The notes under the pieces: generated by a model
The model's database searches: none
Seen by the model: the letters and a program-made list of their open reading frames with translations, nothing else
Told to the model about the DNA's origin: nothing
Program-made: the position numbers and the translations under genes
Origin: Climacteris rufus
Taxonomy: Eukaryota; Chordata; Aves; Passeriformes; Climacteridae
Reading direction: 5' to 3'
DNA: 64,000 bases
Assembly (NCBI GenBank): GCA_013398175.1
Contig: VZRZ01001244.1
Location: forward strand, 1,369,282-1,433,281
Shown here: piece by piece, positions 25,701-38,661 of the stretch
How the letters are laid out: each line of letters starts with the position of its first letter
How positions within the stretch are numbered: position 1 is the first letter of the stretch

Positions 25701-28532
25701 GAAACTTGTCTCTGTTGACTGTGAAGAGAGGCTCAGACAGCTCTTGAAGTATTTTGAATGTGCTTTCTGTCTTTTCAAGCACCGCTTGAAAATTCAGTCA
25801 AAAGCCAGTGCAAAAAGCTGGCTGATACAAGATGATGCTGTGCTGTTTATTCTCTTTTATGGATTTTTCAGTACTGCACCTGTACAAGAGTATTTATGTA
25901 TACATAACTGCACTAGAACAATATTGTAGATGAGGGGCTTTGGGGGATAAGAGATTCTGAGCAGAGGACAGATAGTTAAGAGCAGAGTTGATAAACAGTA
26001 GACATTTAATAGACAATCAATAATAAATAGACATTAAATAATGAAAGTACTGAGCAATGTGCAATAGTGAAAATCACTGCTACAATTACAAAACTTCACG
26101 ACATTACAAATGGAGAGAGATTCAGAATTAAATGCATTTGCAATGAGTTACATTTCTTCAAAATAAAAAAGCAGACTCAGACAGTCTTCTGTGTACAACT
26201 GAGAATCGAAAAATGCATTTATGCCTAAGGAGCACTAAAAAAACAATGACCCAAAGTCTGGTCCAAAATGTTTGTGAGAAAGGAATTTAATGAGGTGGCT
26301 GAGGAACAACTTGGTTTTGCCAAAAGCAAACCAGAGCATATAAAGAAGCGTATGAAACACAACTCTTGAAGAATTGCAAACTCTAAACTGGGAGGCTTCA
26401 TAATAACTATACTTTTATTTTCTGTTATGTATATGAGGCTTAAAGCAGTGAATAGACCAAAATTAATTAGGCAGAGGTTAATATTTATGGTTGCAGTCTC
26501 TTGCCCTTATGCTGCTTTTAGATTTTCACACTGTTGTTCTTTTTGAAGAACTTTTTTGTAATACAGGCTGCAAAATAAAAATAATGACATTGTTTATAAT
26601 AGTTGGGATGCTAGATGATGGAAGTCTGTCCCATCCAGGTGAGCACAAAATTTGCCTCTAAGGAAGGGAAAGGAGTGTGTAAACCAAGCTGGACCTAGAG
26701 CCCTCTCTGCTGGATGGCTGGGAAACAGCACTTCAAATAGGAAAAAATAAGAATTTTGATGTAGAAAAGAAAATGTGAGAGGCTAGTGCAAGAAACCTGA
26801 AAGAAACCATAAATCCTACATAATTCTCTATTATAAGCAGATGGAATAGCATACACTTATTCCATAAAATGGCTTTCTCTTATTAAATTATCAGGTAATA
26901 TATTTTAATGCTAACTCTTTTCATTTGAGCACATATGGGATCTGAGGGTGGAAAAAAAGAATTAACATTTCAGCCTAGAAATTTGAAAAATTCATATCCA
27001 TGCCAAAGAGGAATATTCAAGTAAAGAATTTCCAGACCATATATAGCGTGGAGGGTGTAGGTGCGTGCTGTGTTTTTGTAGTAATGAACCAAAGAAATTA
27101 ACACTTACTGTAGAAACTGTAGTAATACGTGGAAAATACGCTATTTCAAGATGAAGTACTTTATAAAAAACGCTCTTGGCGACATGTAATACATGTGTTT
27201 GTTTTAAAATAAAATACATTTTCCAGTAAGAGGGAAACCCCTATCATAGTAATTAAAGGCCATATCTTATTCCTAGTGTGAAGGCAAACAGATTTAGAAT
27301 TTTTTTTTTCATTCCATTTGACTAATGGAAACTGGGGAAAGGAGAGATGTTGAGAATATTTGGATTGCCACTTTACTGCCAGCACTGAAAGATCCTCTAA
27401 AACTATGCAGCTCCCTGAAGTCCAGTCATTTGGAACCGATTCTGAAGCGTGTGTGTGTGAGCACACATGTGTAGCTTTTATGTGGATTTTTTAAGCCCAA
27501 AAAAGTCTACTGGAGATACGAGGGATCAACTTTGAGTAAACTCATGGGGAGCATTGACTCTTCCTTCTTCCATAGTCTTTCAAAACAGGATAGCAGCTGA
27601 AGACAGTCATGACATATCTGGTCACAGAAAGTTCATTAGGGAAAAAAATAATGCAGGCTTCATGTACGTTTGGAAAACTCTGAAATCTCACATGCATGGA
27701 GAGCTACAGCAAAACAGTTATTGAGCTTTATTAAACTTGATTTCCCTTCATTTCTGTCTAGTGTGGGAGAAGCATGTTCTGGAAATGTTTGATGTTTTGT
27801 AAAGTGTTCATTATGAAATACTTCATTTTTTTGAGTAATCATTTCACTTAATTTGATTAATGCCATTATAGAGCAGATAATGTGATGGGGTTGCTTTGGA
27901 GTTTTTTTCCTACTTATTTTCAAGCCATAATGACATAACCACTTAAAAATTAAGATTAAAAATGGTGCAGGAAATGTAGACTAGTAAGATACGGGAAGAT
28001 TTTATAATATATTTTTATTCTGTAAGAATAAACCCTGTGAGGTGACTGTTTCTGAGAAAGAAAAAAAAAACAAAAGCAAAACCAAAGAAGAACAGCCTGT
28101 CTAGGTAATCAAACTAATTGGCATGGATTTATGACATTGTGTCACTCACTAGGTGCTTTGGGAGAGGCAGTAATGACATTGTGTAAAGGACTGAATTTGT
28201 TCTCTTGAAAAGACAAGAGTAGTGAAAATGTAGATGGAAGAAAGCTTTTTATTTATGCTTTTGTTTTCCCTGTTTTTTCCTGTCATTTATTGACCCAGCT
28301 AATTCTAATGGTAACATGAACAAAGAAATTTTAAAAGTCTGTTTATAGAGGTGTTTGCAAAAGTACCTCAGTAGTATTTATTTTCCACAAGAGAATAAAT
28401 GCAGAAACATTACATTGCCTTTTTTTCTTCTTGAATAGATCTCAAGGTGTTTTCTCAAAGTATTTTTTATATAGTTGTAGTATAGATATTGAATATTAGG
28501 CAACTGTCTGATGACTTTTTTATGTGTATATA

Positions 28533-28548
28533 TACACACACACACACA
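28533..28548. repeat. (CA)n microsatellite
   Basis: About eight CA units preceded by GTGTATATATA, giving a TG/TA/CA junction. Confidence 0.95.
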
Positions 28549-29379
28549 TCATCTTGGTAGAGTAATAAATGCTACCTAACCTCTACTAGATGAACTTTAG
28601 GATATGTTTAAGCTACGTGATAAGCATATTGCAAAGATGTAGACAGTTCTAGTGTTAACCTAAGAGAGGCCTCAAATAGGCCAGGTCAGCCAGTGTTGGC
28701 TCTGAAATGGAAGCAGTGCAGGCAGAATGATGCTAAAGGGGGCTGCAACGTGGCTGTGGAGCCACTGACCGCTACCTATAGCATGAAACAAATACATTTC
28801 ATAGCTCATATATGGAAGAAACTCCTCTGACTTTCCTTTCTATCCCCTAAAACTGTCTAAGATTGGATCCTGTCCATCAGTTCTGCCTGGCTGTAGTTAC
28901 TTAGAGTAAAACTTCAGTAGTCAGAGTGCTCAGTGCTGGTGTGCTAAACCCCCAGTCATGTTTCTGCTGTAAATCTATCATTTTCTGTTCATCTATCTTA
29001 CAGTAGCTTGGGCATTTTCTGAAGATGTTTTAGACAGACACTCCTCATTGAAAACCATCAAATGAGGGAGTGAAAATATACAGCTGCTTTCTTCTTCAGC
29101 TGTAACTTAACAGTTTTGCAGGTGGGACTCTTGTGGTGTCAGGAGACCTTAACTCATTCTGTGCTGGGATGGAGTTACTGTACTGTACCAACCTGTTCTT
29201 TTGTGACTCAATAAAACCTTTATCCAAAATAATTGCACAATTTGAAATTTTAAAGTTTAATTTTAAACAGTTTTTTCTGACTGCTCACTTTACCTGTGCT
29301 ATAATTTGCTGTAGAATTTTTCTTAAATGAATTGTCTCTCATAGACATCTATACATGGTTTTTATTTTTATTTCTTCAG

Positions 29380-29513
29380 GGCATGGCTTTTACCTTGGAG
29401 GAGAGGCAACAATTGAATATTCATGGATTATTGCCACCTTGCTTTCTTGGTCAAGATGCTCAGGTTTACACAATTCTTAAGAATTTTGAAAGGCTGACAT
29501 CTGACTTAGACAG
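29380..29513 (+). CDS. ME1: Malic enzyme (NADP-dependent, cytosolic type), coding exon 2
   Basis: The exon opens in phase 0 after a T-rich tract ending in TTCTTCAG and closes at AG|GTAAAG. It is 134 nt long: 44 codons plus the first two bases of an Arg codon. The translation begins GMAFTLEERQQLNIHGLLPP, the strongly conserved N-terminal segment of animal malic enzymes, and ends in a stretch finishing NFERLTSDLDR. Malic enzyme oxidatively decarboxylates L-malate to pyruvate and CO2; the cytosolic form makes NADPH for fatty-acid synthesis. Known family structure places this segment at the start of domain A, which helps form the dimer interface. The combination QQLNIHGLLPP with an NFERL...DLDR tail fits ME1 better than ME2 (QMLGLQGLLPP) or ME3 (LQLGIHGLIPP). 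That comparison is from memory. Exon 1, which would show presence or absence of a mitochondrial presequence, is not in view. Confidence 0.9.
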
Positions 29514-30933
29514 GTAAAGTATGGCTCTGAAACTTTATCCTACTTAGCAATTCACGAGTTCCTTACTTTTTTTTTTTTAATGGTAGTACAGAAAAGATTT
29601 TGGGGTTTTTTTTCCAAGCTGTGGTGGTTGATTATTGGGAATCATTAAAGTAAAAATATACTTTTGCTAGAATCCTTACTTCAAAGAATCAACTTCTACT
29701 TTGAAATTTTAATCTTCCAGAGCTGTTCACATGAACTTATTTTGATAACCAGATGATACAAAGGTCATCAGAAGCAAATGAACTCATGTGAAACTAAAAG
29801 TCAGTACTTCACATGCATATAGATACATATGCATTAAAACATATAAAATATTATAAAATTAATATGTAACAGTGTTGTTATTTTTGAGTTTTTTTAAGGA
29901 AAAAATCTGGAGGGGGCTTTAAACATTTATGAATACTAAAATGTGGGATTTTTTCCCTAAAAGATTGTATTTTATAGGCCCTAGAAGAAAACACTGTTCC
30001 TTCATTTTTTTACTCCTGTGCCATGCTTTTCTCTCTTGTGCATTGTCATGTTATCTGTATGTACTACATGGCTTTTAGCTGCCCATCTGTGGGTGACAAG
30101 AGTTTTTTATAATTTAAAGTTGCCACAGCCTTTGTTTTTTATGGAGGCAGAATAAGTGAGGACAGCCTTCCATGCAAGTGAAGGCAGCTCATGGTTTTGG
30201 TATGAGTCCCTGCATATGGGAAAGCATAAAATTTCATGAAGTTCCATGATTCAACCACTGATGTTACCCTAGAGAAAAGTGTCTCTGTCCTTCTGTCCCC
30301 ACTCCTCCTCAACTCTGCCTTGAAGCAGTCCCTTCATGATACAGCTTGGTGTTTCATATGTTTCAAGACATTTAAAGCAGTTCCAACTGCTTGTTTCTAC
30401 TTGAATTGCTGGAAGTTCTCTTCACCTATAACTTAAAAACCAGAAGAAAAAAAGATCTTTACCCCGTTGTTGTATGTGTTTCTTAACTAGGACAGAAATT
30501 TTGCTCCTACTTTAGGTCATAGGAGAACAGCATTTGTGTTTCTCAAAACATCACAGATAGAATATCACAGGTCTAGCTATGCAACAGTGAAAAGGAGATT
30601 AGCAGTATTTCCAAATCTTATTTATTTATTATTTTGAGAAAAAACTTGTGGGTATTTAAGTGGCTTTTTTGCCAAAATGAAAAATTACTTGGGGAAAAGA
30701 AAAAAAGAATTAATCTATCAGTTTTAAATGACAAGAGTATTAAAACCTTGAATGATGTGCCCTTTGAACAGCAATAAAACACTGCATACTGAAGTTTTGA
30801 ATGGGAATAATGAAATAAAAACAAGTCTCCAAGTACTGTGGGAATATTTTGCAGAAAGCTATCTTTATTATGTTAGAAGAAAGGAAATAAAAATCTGTCT
30901 GTCTTGGGGGTGAAGGAGAAAAGATTTTTTTTT

Positions 30934-30985
30934 TTAAAGTACAATTAATCCATTTTTTTAAAAGTACAATTTTAAAGTACAATTA
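30934..30985 (+). repeat. Triple short repeat TTAAAGTACAATT
   Basis: Copies lie at 30934-30946, 30958-30971 (one extra A) and 30972-30984, the last two abutting. T-runs precede the first two copies. Confidence 0.9.
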
Positions 30986-31719
30986 TAGACACAAATAGCA
31001 CATAAGTATAAAGAAATATCATATGTTTACAAAGGAACATAAAGAAAATGTTTTCCAGAAGCCATTTGCCTCAGAATATTTTTTCCAAAACTGCCTCTGT
31101 TAAGCCTAAGATCTGTAAATACTTAAACTAAAACTTGGTGTCATTTTTTCCCATTTATGAGCCTTCTTTGTCGTATTCTCTTTTCTAAATACACGGTTGG
31201 GTAAGGAAGAAATTTGTTTCCTGCTCCTGTGACCAGACATCTGTAAAACAGAAGCACTAACATTAATTTATTCCATCCATGTGTCTTGAGCATTAGCCTG
31301 TAGCTTGCCATTTTATACCATAAAGCCAGTTTTTATTGTAATGCCTGCTTTAGTGTAAAGGCTACATTACGCTGTGCAGCTTTGCAGTACAAATTTATTA
31401 TTTTTAATTTGATTTTAGTGACGCAGTTCAGCTGACAAAACTAGCAAGTCTTTAGTTCATAGAAATAGCTTGAAACTGTTACAAGTTAGGCTTTTTTCTC
31501 ACTAATGTGTTCACTAGTCAAAATACTTCAATTAAGATTTTAGTAATTAACATATAAAACAGTGAAAAGCTGTGTTTATTTCTCAGCCTTATTCTGTGGC
31601 GTGTGTCTGTGGTATTTTCTCAGCTGTAATTTTTGGTTCAGGTATTTGAATCTTCTCTTTCACCTTACAGTGTGAATAAACAGCATGGCCCCATTTATAA
31701 TGCTGGATAAGCTTTGGTG

Positions 31720-31845
31720 TCATCTCCAGCCTTGGGAGATGTTCAAAACCTGATTGAGCATGGTCCTGGGCAAACTGCTCTGGCTGACTCTGCTTTGAGC
31801 AGGGGAGAAGATGAGGCAATCTCCAGAGGTCCCTTCCAACTTGAG
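31720..31845 (+). repeat. CR1 3'-end fragment, sense
   Basis: It contains 'ttgggagatgttcaaaacct', 'catggtcctgggcaaactgc' and 'ctccagaggtcccttccaac', the familiar order of the CR1 terminal region. The octamer tail is lost. 5'-truncated. Confidence 0.8.
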
Positions 31846-34800
31846 CTAGTGTATGCTTTCATAACACAAGTCCATAGAAGTTAAGAAATAAGCTTTCAGG
31901 AATAATCTTGGATCAATGCAATGTTGTGTAAATTGAATCAAGTTGTCCCTCAAGCATATAAAATTATATAAATCCACAAGTACGCCCCAAATGGATTTTT
32001 TTCTTTAAGAAATCATATTTATATTCTGTTTGGACACCTAACAGATCTATATTGACTATTCATGCCATGCTGTGTTTTGTTAAAAATATTTTCCTCATGT
32101 ATTACTGGAGCTTTATATAGCTGTGGTGTTTTCTCCATTTTTTTAGCAAAATAAAATAATTTGTGTTACATGCATGGGTCTACATTTAAGACCACTGATG
32201 ACTTAGTAACATTTGCATGCAGAAGAGACACTTCCTTTGAAGACTGTCAACAGTGACATCTTGGGCTCCTTTGCAGATAAAATGCTTGTGTGAACTGAGT
32301 GTGCAAAAAGTTGCACGTGCAAAATGTGATTTGCAGGTGTGGTTATAAGTCATCTGACAATTTCATGGGAGTGTATCAATAAAGACCCTGCTCAAAGAAC
32401 ATGTGCATTACCTGTGTGTGAGCTCAGTCCCCAAGGCAATCTGTGAACTCTGGTCTCCTATGGTTATACTTGTATCAAAGAGTGTTAAAGAGTGACTGTG
32501 ATCCTGCTGCAATTACTCCTTCAATCTCTTCACTGATGGAGAATGCCAGAAGACATTAACTATTTTAACTGGAACTTGAAAGAAAATCTCAAGTGCTCCC
32601 TGTACAGGCAGGTGCTCAAAGACAATCTTGCATAAGACCATGCAGTTATTGCCTTCTACTGAGTGTAAATGTCTTAATTCTAGAAAAAATACCCCATGTT
32701 TCTTGCAGTATGCATCTGGCATAGTCTTTGCTCCCATAGAAACAGCAATTGAAAAGAGATAAGGGAAGGTTATTGTTTTCCTTCTAGAGCTTGGATTTGG
32801 CACTGGGCTCATGCTTGTGTGTTTTATGTCCAAATACAAAAGGTGAAGTACACGTATTTATATATTGCAGAGGTGGGAGATGTTCAATACCTTCGACAGA
32901 AGGGTATTGTCTCATGAAACTGAAATGCTGTGTATGACAGCATCTTACATTGGCAGGATTGCCCTGGTTTGCTTGGAAAGAGGATGTGTGTAAATTCATA
33001 CAGCTAAGCTGATAGACTGTACTGTGACATGACATGTTTTGACACAGCTGATACTCCTTTGCTGACTTGTAGCATGAGATTGCTGCACTCTGACATACCA
33101 AGAGTTCATACACAAAATGAATGTGAAACAGCAGCAAAATCTATTGCCTGGTATGCTTGGCAGAAGCGACACGAATAAGAGGAAATAATTCTGTTCCTGT
33201 AGCTTAATTTGGAAAAGCTGAGCTGGATTCTGCAAGCAATTTTTTTTTTTTCCTCCCCTATATGTTTTTAGTTGTCTTTCTTCTAGCTCTATATTGATAC
33301 TGAAATTGTTGCCCCTGGTACAGCCACATCTTCTGCCTGGGCTTTTCTTTCTTCAAAGAGTCATGCTGGTAAAATGTTATACTGGATATGCTAACATTAG
33401 GAGTGAGGCCATCAAATCACTTTTGCAGAGAATGCTGCATTATTTTGTTTTTTTTCTTAAAGTTCTCTGTCTTTAATGCATTTTTATATAGGTACTGATG
33501 ATGCAAAGTAATGGAGCTAAGTGTCTTACATAGGTTAAAAACAATAGCCTTTCTTCCCACCTTCCTTTATTTATTCTCATATTTTGCAAAATAAGAGTGA
33601 ACGAATTTGGGGTTTGTTCTGTTTTCACCTTTCCATTTTGCCTTGTAAAATGCATGCCATTGAGAGTTGGGCCAATTATCCTAAGAAATCATCAGTAATT
33701 TTCCAGTAGTTATACCAGATTTCTTTTGAGTTTTGGATGATATGTGGTTTATATCCTTTTGTTGCCACTGTATTTCATGCTTTTCATATTAGCAGACTGG
33801 TATGAAATGTTTTTAGGTGAAGTAAAGGCAAGGGGGAAAAAGTGACACACTGAAATTTGAATGCTTGGCAGTCTCCTATGTCTGACTTGCCAGACCATGG
33901 TTTTTTGTCCTCCTGAAACTCTTCCCTGAAATCTTCATTCAAGACTCCTTGTCTGAGAACAGATAATATTTTTCTCCCTTTTTTTAGCACAAATGATTGT
34001 TCTCAGTGTTTTATTGCTTGTTTTCATTATGTTTTCAATTAAATGTGGGATTCAGTAAAAGATTCCATTAAATACTGAATTTTAAATATATTTTTTAAAC
34101 ACAATGCTGAAACACACTTCATGCTTTTCGTTGTGTAGATACTTGAATATTGCTAAAAGATGCATACTTATTGTCTAATGCATTATAACCAACACCACAT
34201 TGAGGATGAAGCATATTTGGTTTTCCCTTTAGAAAGAATTTTTGGGAAATTTGATACCCCTAGCTAAGCAAATTACTATGCTGAGAAAGGCATATACCTG
34301 CCATTGAAAGTAACCTTCTGATAAAAATGTCACTTACCTAGAAATATTTTTCACTTTATAATAATATTTCTTATACTGATTTGGATATGATCAAGTATGT
34401 AATATTTGAAAATATAAGTAGTATGCAGGTATTACCTTTGCAAGCTCTTTAGCATATCTGGAATATAAAAGTGGCACAATAAACACAAATAAGAAACTAA
34501 ACCCCAGTTTAATACTATAAACAGTATAAACAAAATGGAGAGTTTTAACAAACAGTTTTTTGATTTGAAGCCCTCGAGGAAGCATTTTGATAAGCTGTTA
34601 GTTTCTTTTGTAAAAGATTTCTTTACCCCATTTAAAATCTAGGCCTGATTTGAGTAATAAGAAGGGATGGTGAAAAGGTATTTTTGTCTTCAGTAGCCAT
34701 ACCTCATTTTAAATGAAAGTGATAAAAATAAATAATACTGGCAACTGCTTCAAAATGATGCTGTGACTTGCATGGTACCTGCAATCTCCAGTATAGAGCA

Positions 34801-35046
34801 GGCCAGAGTATGCATGATATTCTCCAATTTCATATTAACTTTGTTTCCAGACAACGTTTAAGGTCTTCATGTGTATTCACAACTACATGTGCATGAACTT
34901 GTATTTCAAGATAGATGTTGGGATACTCGCAGGAGAAAGATTTTAATGAAGAAAATGCTCTGAGAATACAAGGACGTTGAAAGATGTGCTATATGATGGG
35001 AAAATGAAAGGCTAGTAGGGAAATGTAATAATATGAAAGAAAATTA

Positions 35047-35060
35047 GTATGTATGTATGT
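35047..35060. repeat. (GTAT)n short repeat
   Basis: Three and a half GTAT units in intron 2. Confidence 0.85.
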
Positions 35061-36672
35061 ACATTTGTAGCTGAGAACTACAAGAGCAGGATATAATTTA
35101 ATCTTGGAGAACATTCAAAACGAACGTGTATGATGAAATGCGGTTCTGATTGCCTCACAGTGATGGTATTTAAAGTACAACTGCAGCTTTTTGGTTTCTA
35201 GATCTTAATGTGGTTAGGGTCTAGAATTCCCTTCATGACACAAGGGAAGGGATATTGTTTTGTCTCACTTCTGTCACCTCATTACAGTCACCAACTGCCA
35301 ACCTGGCTGCACTTGCCTTGCTTATAGTGCTCAGCAAAGGTTTATGTAGCAGATCCAAAAAGAAGTGCTTCCCTGATATACAGGGATATATAAGCTAAGC
35401 TTGAATGAAACACATTCAGATTTACTAAGCTGTTCTTTGTCAGATGGTTACCTGACTATATTTGTGTCTTCCTAAAGAATGAACTAGATTTTACTGGGGC
35501 ATGTGATGTGTAAGTATGCAGAAGGGAAGTTCATATAAATAATGTACAAGTACACAAACCTCTAGGCTTTTGGAATGAAAGTGTTCTATATGTTTCCTCC
35601 ACACTTGTGTAATAAAATGATGGACATATTAAACTTTTTGAGTGTAAGTAATTAGTAATCTGTTGTAAATTAAAAAAAAAACCTGTATACATATTATAAA
35701 TAAGTTAAGTATCTTATGTAAGCCTGTTGGTATAGAAGACTACTTAATTTTTACAGCAGTACTTAGCATTAGTAAAACTAGTGAATAGACAGGTAAGGTT
35801 TAGGATCACCAAATTCCTAAGTATTAAGTGTTCACAAAATGAGGGAGTCATGCCTCTGTGAATTGGTATAACTTGAAGTCACCTGTAGGCTGATATCATC
35901 TGTCACACTCAGCATTGCAATTTGGCTTCCTGGTTGGGATCTTGAAGCAGTAATGTAATTATTCAATATAAGTGTGATGGTAGTCAAAAGTAGATCAAGC
36001 TAAATATGAACTTTTTTTTCACTCTCAATTATATGATTCTCTTTTTTCCTTATTTGTTTTCTTTTTAAATAAATATAGAACTTCCTCAAAATTGGTTTTA
36101 GTTATAAGATATAACATTGCAGATTTCATGTCAAACATAGGCTTCAGGGGTGAAAGGCCATGTGTGTATGCTTTGTTTTCAAGAGCTTTGTTTTTCAGTA
36201 TTTGTTTGAGGTATTAGTCTGGATTCAAGAAGAATTTCTATCGAGGCAAGAGCATGCAAAGCTGAACATTTTTAGTTCTGTTTTCTTTGGTCAAGCAAGT
36301 ATGCTTTTTAAAGTTATATTTAATGCTGGTCTCATTTCAAGTGGAACAACTGATGTATACAGATAAGGTTCTGACAGACCAAATCCTCTGTTGCAGCTCA
36401 GTGTTTTATACCTGAGGGGGATTAGCTTCCTGAGTATGTAGAGTTTGACAATTTTGTGATGGTTTCAGGTTCTCTGTCTCAACCAGTTTGTTACCCTTTG
36501 TGTCTGAACCATTTGTGCTATTAAGACAACGAGGAATTTAAATACTTTCAAGAGGAGACAGAGCAAACTTATTATAGAACAAACGTAACTAATTATCCAA
36601 ACACCTCTATATTTCTGAATCTACTTTATATGTTCCCTTGATGTCTGTCTAATTATATGTAATTCTCCACAG

Positions 36673-36822
36673 ATACATGCTACTAATGGGTCTTCAGGAT
36701 CGAAATGAAAAGCTTTTCTATAAAGTGCTGGCTTCTGACATTGAAAGGTTCATGCCTATTGTTTATACTCCCACTGTGGGACTGGCTTGCCAACAATATG
36801 GTTTAGCATTCCGGAGGCCAAG
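36673..36822 (+). CDS. ME1: Malic enzyme, coding exon 3 (catalytic tyrosine segment)
   Basis: The exon is 150 nt. Its first base completes the split Arg codon (AG|A) from exon 2, then 49 codons follow, and it ends with AG of another split Arg codon at AG|GTACGT. The translation runs from YMLLMGLQDRNEKLF through FMPIVYTPTVGLACQQ to the FRRPR motif. The Tyr in IVYTP corresponds to the catalytic tyrosine of animal malic enzymes (Tyr112 in human ME2 numbering, about Tyr102 in human ME1), the general acid that protonates the enolpyruvate intermediate. The segment is part of the malic N-terminal domain, which lines the active site with the later NAD(P)-binding domain. The exon is intact, with no stop or frameshift. 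LQDRNEKLFY and DIERF favour ME1/ME3 over ME2, which has IQERNEKLFY. Confidence 0.92.
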
Positions 36823-38139
36823 GTACGTAAGTTTATACTTCAAATAAAAGCAATTGTATCTTATTTTCCTCTTGGCAGATTTCTGCAGGGGTTTTCTAAC
36901 AGCTGAATGTAAGCCAAAACTGCAGTGATTGAGATAATTCAAGCTACACTTTTGATCTACATTAAACAATAATTTGTGCATTTCATATCTGCTGTAAGAA
37001 GGCAAATGGTTGGTTTAATTGCATTAAAACATGAGTATATTCTTAATCTGATTAACTGACTGATTTAGAATCCTAACTACATGTTACAATACTGGAGAGG
37101 AATGGAAACTTAGTCTTAGATTTCTCTTAGCATCTTCAAAAGCATAGACTTTTGCCTATATAAATATTTATGGTTTTGGTATTTTATACATACATACAGA
37201 CACACACATATATGTAAAAATAATATGTATAAAAACTAAGGATTCATTACATATATACCTACTGATATCTTTAAAATAACCAAAAATCATCAAATTGCCT
37301 GTTTCACTCCTTAACAATTTCTTGGTTCATAGGTGGGTTACTGGAGTGCTTTTTTTCTGTATCCAATATCTGTATTTATAGAATGATGAGGAAGTGGTAT
37401 GAAAGAGGCTAGACTTTCACTCTGCTTCTTGAACATCGGCTCACAGAGTCTGAGATTTATGGTGGTTCCTTTTGAGAACATTGTGTATGTCACTGCCTTC
37501 AAGTGCAAACTGGAACAACACTTTGGAGCCTTCTGCAGAATTTTCTGGCAACGGAAGAGATAAATGAGCTGCATGTGCATAGCTCTGTTAACAGAAATAG
37601 GATTTTTACAGTCAAGGCATTGATCAAAAGTAAGAAGATTGCAAGATTTAAGGGAACAAATGACTGCTCACAAATTCTTCAGCAGAAGATATTTGAGGGT
37701 GACTTATGGCTTCAAGGTTTTGTTGTTAATGTGAAAATCATTTTGGCCTTGTGACTGACTGAATGAGTCAGGACCATCTGGTCAACTGCAGAAAACAAGA
37801 ATTCCCACTTCTCTGCACATTAAAAAGTTCAAAAATACCTCAAGAATGCTCACTTAAACCTGTTTAATGATCTGTAGCTTTTAGGTGCCTCCCTTAGTAG
37901 GAGAAGTCATCTCCTTTTTTCCCGTCAGTATTTACCACCATGATAATTTTATTGGCCTTCCAGGAAGTGCTGAATGTGTCTGGAAATTAAGTCTTTGCTT
38001 ACACTGGTCTCATTACCCCTCATTTTGATATTCATTGCCATATAAAATATTTCACAAGGAGCACCTCTGCCCACGTGTGTACTTTTTACTTTCTCCGTAG
38101 ATGTGTGAAGCATCTGTGCAGAAAAACATACAGTTAGTT

Positions 38140-38591
38140 AGAACCATGGAATTGTTAAGGTTGCAAATGACCTCCAAGGTCATCAAATGCAACTTTTGCC
38201 TGAACACCACCATGTCAACTGAGCTGTAGCACTAAGTGCCATGTCTTGAACACTTCCAGGGTTGGTGACTCCACCCCCTCCCTGGGCAGCCCGTTCCTAT
38301 GCTTAACCACCTTTTCAGTGAAGAAATCCTTCCTAATGCCCAACCTGAAACTCCCTGGCACAGCTTGAGGCCGTTTTCTCTTATCCTGTCACTGATTGCT
38401 TGGGAGAAGAGAGCAACCCCCACCTGGCTGCAACCTCCTTTTGTGGAGATTGATAAGGTTCCCCTGGGCTTCCTGTTCTCCGGGCTACAACCACAGCTCC
38501 CTCAGCTGCTCCTCAAATAATCTTCTCTCCAAATCCTTCACCAGCTTCATTGCCTTTCTTTGGACATGCTCCAGTGTCTCAATGTCTCTTT
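38140..38591 (-). repeat. CR1 LINE fragment, antisense
   Basis: The reverse complement reads through the CR1 C-terminal RT and tail, including a degraded SDRIRENGLKL frame. On the + strand this is seen as 'ggccgttttctcttatcctg' and 'ccctgggcagcccgttccta'. The 3' terminus is at the low-coordinate end ('gaaccatggaattgttaagg'). Length about 450 bp. It abuts a second CR1 end in the opposite orientation. Confidence 0.9.
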
Positions 38592-38593
38592 TG

Positions 38594-38661
38594 CAGTGGG
38601 GTTGGAACTAGATGATCTTTAAGGTCCCTTACAATCCAAACCATTCTGTGGTTCTGTGATC
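38594..38661 (+). repeat. CR1 3' terminus, sense, abutting an inverted copy
   Basis: 'gttggaactagatgatcttt', 'aaggtcccttacaatccaaa' and 'ccattctgtggttctgtgat' are the last ~65 bp of CR1 in plus orientation, immediately after the minus-strand fragment. Both pieces carry a CR1 3' end, so this is two insertions and not a single 5'-inverted (twin-primed) copy. Confidence 0.85.

Larger units (their letters stand above)
1..29379 (+). other. ME1: Malic enzyme intron 1, 3' part (no coding exon seen)
   Basis: This stretch ends at the acceptor of the first visible coding exon: a pyrimidine-rich tract followed by CAG at 29377-29379. No upstream malic-enzyme exon, which should end in a short basic segment just before a GT donor, was found in it. 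No ordinary CpG-island promoter was seen either, so exon 1 probably lies further upstream. Open frames here are short, lack family resemblance and read as chance. Recognisable contents are CR1 LINE pieces (about 4097-5600, 6793-6880, 11990-12393), a two-copy unidentified repeat (about 6391-6590 and 8477-8595), an LTR-like CpG-rich segment (about 19200-19745) and several microsatellites. The rest looks like unique AT-rich intronic DNA in which I see nothing identifiable. Confidence 0.75.
29514..36672 (+). other. ME1: Malic enzyme intron 2
   Basis: A 7.2 kb intron with donor GTAAAG at 29514 and acceptor CTCCACAG ending at 36672. The acceptor's pyrimidine tract is short and interrupted, so it looks weaker than the other three acceptors. 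Contents seen are a CR1 3' end at about 31720-31845 on the + strand, a triple short repeat at 30934-30985, a T-run at about 33239-33251 and a GTAT microsatellite at 35047-35060. No other coding signal is supported; short open frames in it have no family resemblance. Confidence 0.85.
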
